In this document: piece by piece, positions 63,524 to 64,000 of the stretch
How positions within the stretch are numbered: position 1 is the stretch's first letter
How the letters are laid out: each line of letters begins with the position of its first letter
Origin: UBA1067 sp050874585
GTDB taxonomy: Bacteria; Verrucomicrobiota; Kiritimatiellia; RFP12; UBA1067
Assembly: GCA_050874585.1 (NCBI GenBank)
Contig: JBNMKZ010000005.1
Coordinates: forward strand, 11,298 to 75,297
Reading direction: 5' to 3'
Length of the DNA: 64,000 bases
Position numbers and translations under genes: made by a program
Notes under the pieces: generated by a model
The model's database searches: none
Told to the model about the DNA's origin: nothing
The model's input: the letters and a program-made list of their open reading frames with translations, nothing else

Positions 63524-64000
63524 GTCTCACCCGAACCGGGTGCGATCGACGCGCTCACCCCCTCGCCCAAGACGAAGGCCGTCCACAGGCATCCCGCGGC
63601 AGAATGGTCTTGCCGGCCTGTTCCTACACAACGCCTGCACGGTGGGGGCTTCTCCCCGACTTTCTGCTCCGCCGCTCCCAAGCGGGGGTGCGGGGGCGCA
63701 GTCCCCGTCTCTTCGCCGTTTTGCCGCGCGCCCCCTCCCCGGCTTTCGTGTCCCGAAGGGCTTTCGCGTCCTTTCGTGTTCGGCCGCAAGGCCTCCCCCC
63801 ACCTTCAGTGAATCTCAGTGTCGGTCGCCAGACCGGGTCAGTTTGTTCTGTGGCAGAAAACGAGTACCACCCTCCCCGACTCCGCCTTCCGTGGTTGTTT
63901 ACCACTGAAAGCACCGAAACTGCCTTCGGCAGACACTGAAGGACACCGAAGCCTTGCGTTCTCCCTGCGGGGCAGAACACGAAAAGCCACCAAAACCGGC
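63524..64000. other. GC-rich stretch without supported gene
   Basis: No frame shows a conserved protein. Several frames stay open by chance because of composition. Short quasi-repeats are visible, such as several copies of ACACGAAAG/GACGCGAAAG-like strings around 63740-63780 and TTCAGTG-like strings around 63800-63940 on the minus strand. It may be decayed or repeat-derived sequence. Confidence 0.35.

Noticed and set aside
63624..63980. Small Arg-rich open frames at the right edge
   Set aside because: Several overlapping frames are open in the same GC-rich stretch, none with a ribosome site or a known motif.

Overview
The window looks like one chromosome segment of a GC-rich, Gram-negative-type bacterium of the PVC group, most likely an uncultured Kiritimatiellota/Verrucomicrobiota-type organism. 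This placement is inference. It rests on DUF2341/LamG-rich secreted proteins, an ExbB-ExbD-ExbD-TonB-like-DUF4159 operon, a eukaryotic-type hexokinase, a GH50-like hydrolase and secretin/pseudopilin genes. No rRNA genes, CRISPR arrays, insertion sequences or prophage were recognised. Almost every gene is on the minus strand. Only four protein genes are on the plus strand: rpmI, rplT, an AraC-type regulator and gdhA.

Layout, left to right. 1-4.6 kb: a partial nagA and a Tol/Exb-like energy-transduction operon. 4.8-9.9 kb: a SurA-like chaperone, a hexokinase, rsmA, an AsmA-like protein and tRNA-Glu and tRNA-Leu. 10-12.7 kb: an N-domain-less ClpB and a small secreted protein made of 63-bp tandem repeats. 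12.7-17.2 kb: a large DUF2341/LamG surface protein and a TIM-barrel-like lipoprotein. 17.4-18.1 kb: rpmI-rplT with a clear promoter and terminator. 18.4-31.4 kb: a carbohydrate locus. It has a LamG protein split by one in-frame amber codon, a two-catalytic-domain glycoside hydrolase, a frameshifted SDR, an MFS transporter, an enolase-superfamily sugar-acid dehydratase, a divergent XylR-like regulator, and a solute-binding-protein/permease fusion next to a DJ-1 family protein.

31.4-40.3 kb is the information-processing core: a membrane-anchored RRM protein, rpoD, an MgtC-like protein, then rplL-rplJ-rplA-rplK-nusG-secE-tRNA-Trp-rpmG-tuf-tRNA-Thr. The ribosomal operon ends at a terminator after rplL, with no rpoB following. 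40.5-43.5 kb: a phytase-like secreted protein and a roughly 800-bp gene-free stretch with inverted repeats. 43.5-54.6 kb: a ten-gene type IV pilus/type II secretion-like operon with four pseudopilins, a secretin, a platform protein, PilB- and PilT-type ATPases and PilN/PilO-like proteins. 54.8-56.2 kb: gdhA. 56.2-61.1 kb: a DNA-processing cluster (comM, a possible Whirly/PC4-like protein, yraN, a divergent recA and a DUF2851 gene). 61.2-63.5 kb: secY, smpB and rpoZ. The last 500 bp holds no supported gene.

The pilus operon with PilT, together with comM and recA about 3 kb away, would fit a DNA-uptake lifestyle, but this is inference. The sugar locus reads as extracellular cleavage, uptake, then oxidation and dehydration of a sugar acid. 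Its two lesions (an amber codon and a one-base frameshift) raise the question of decay versus consensus errors.
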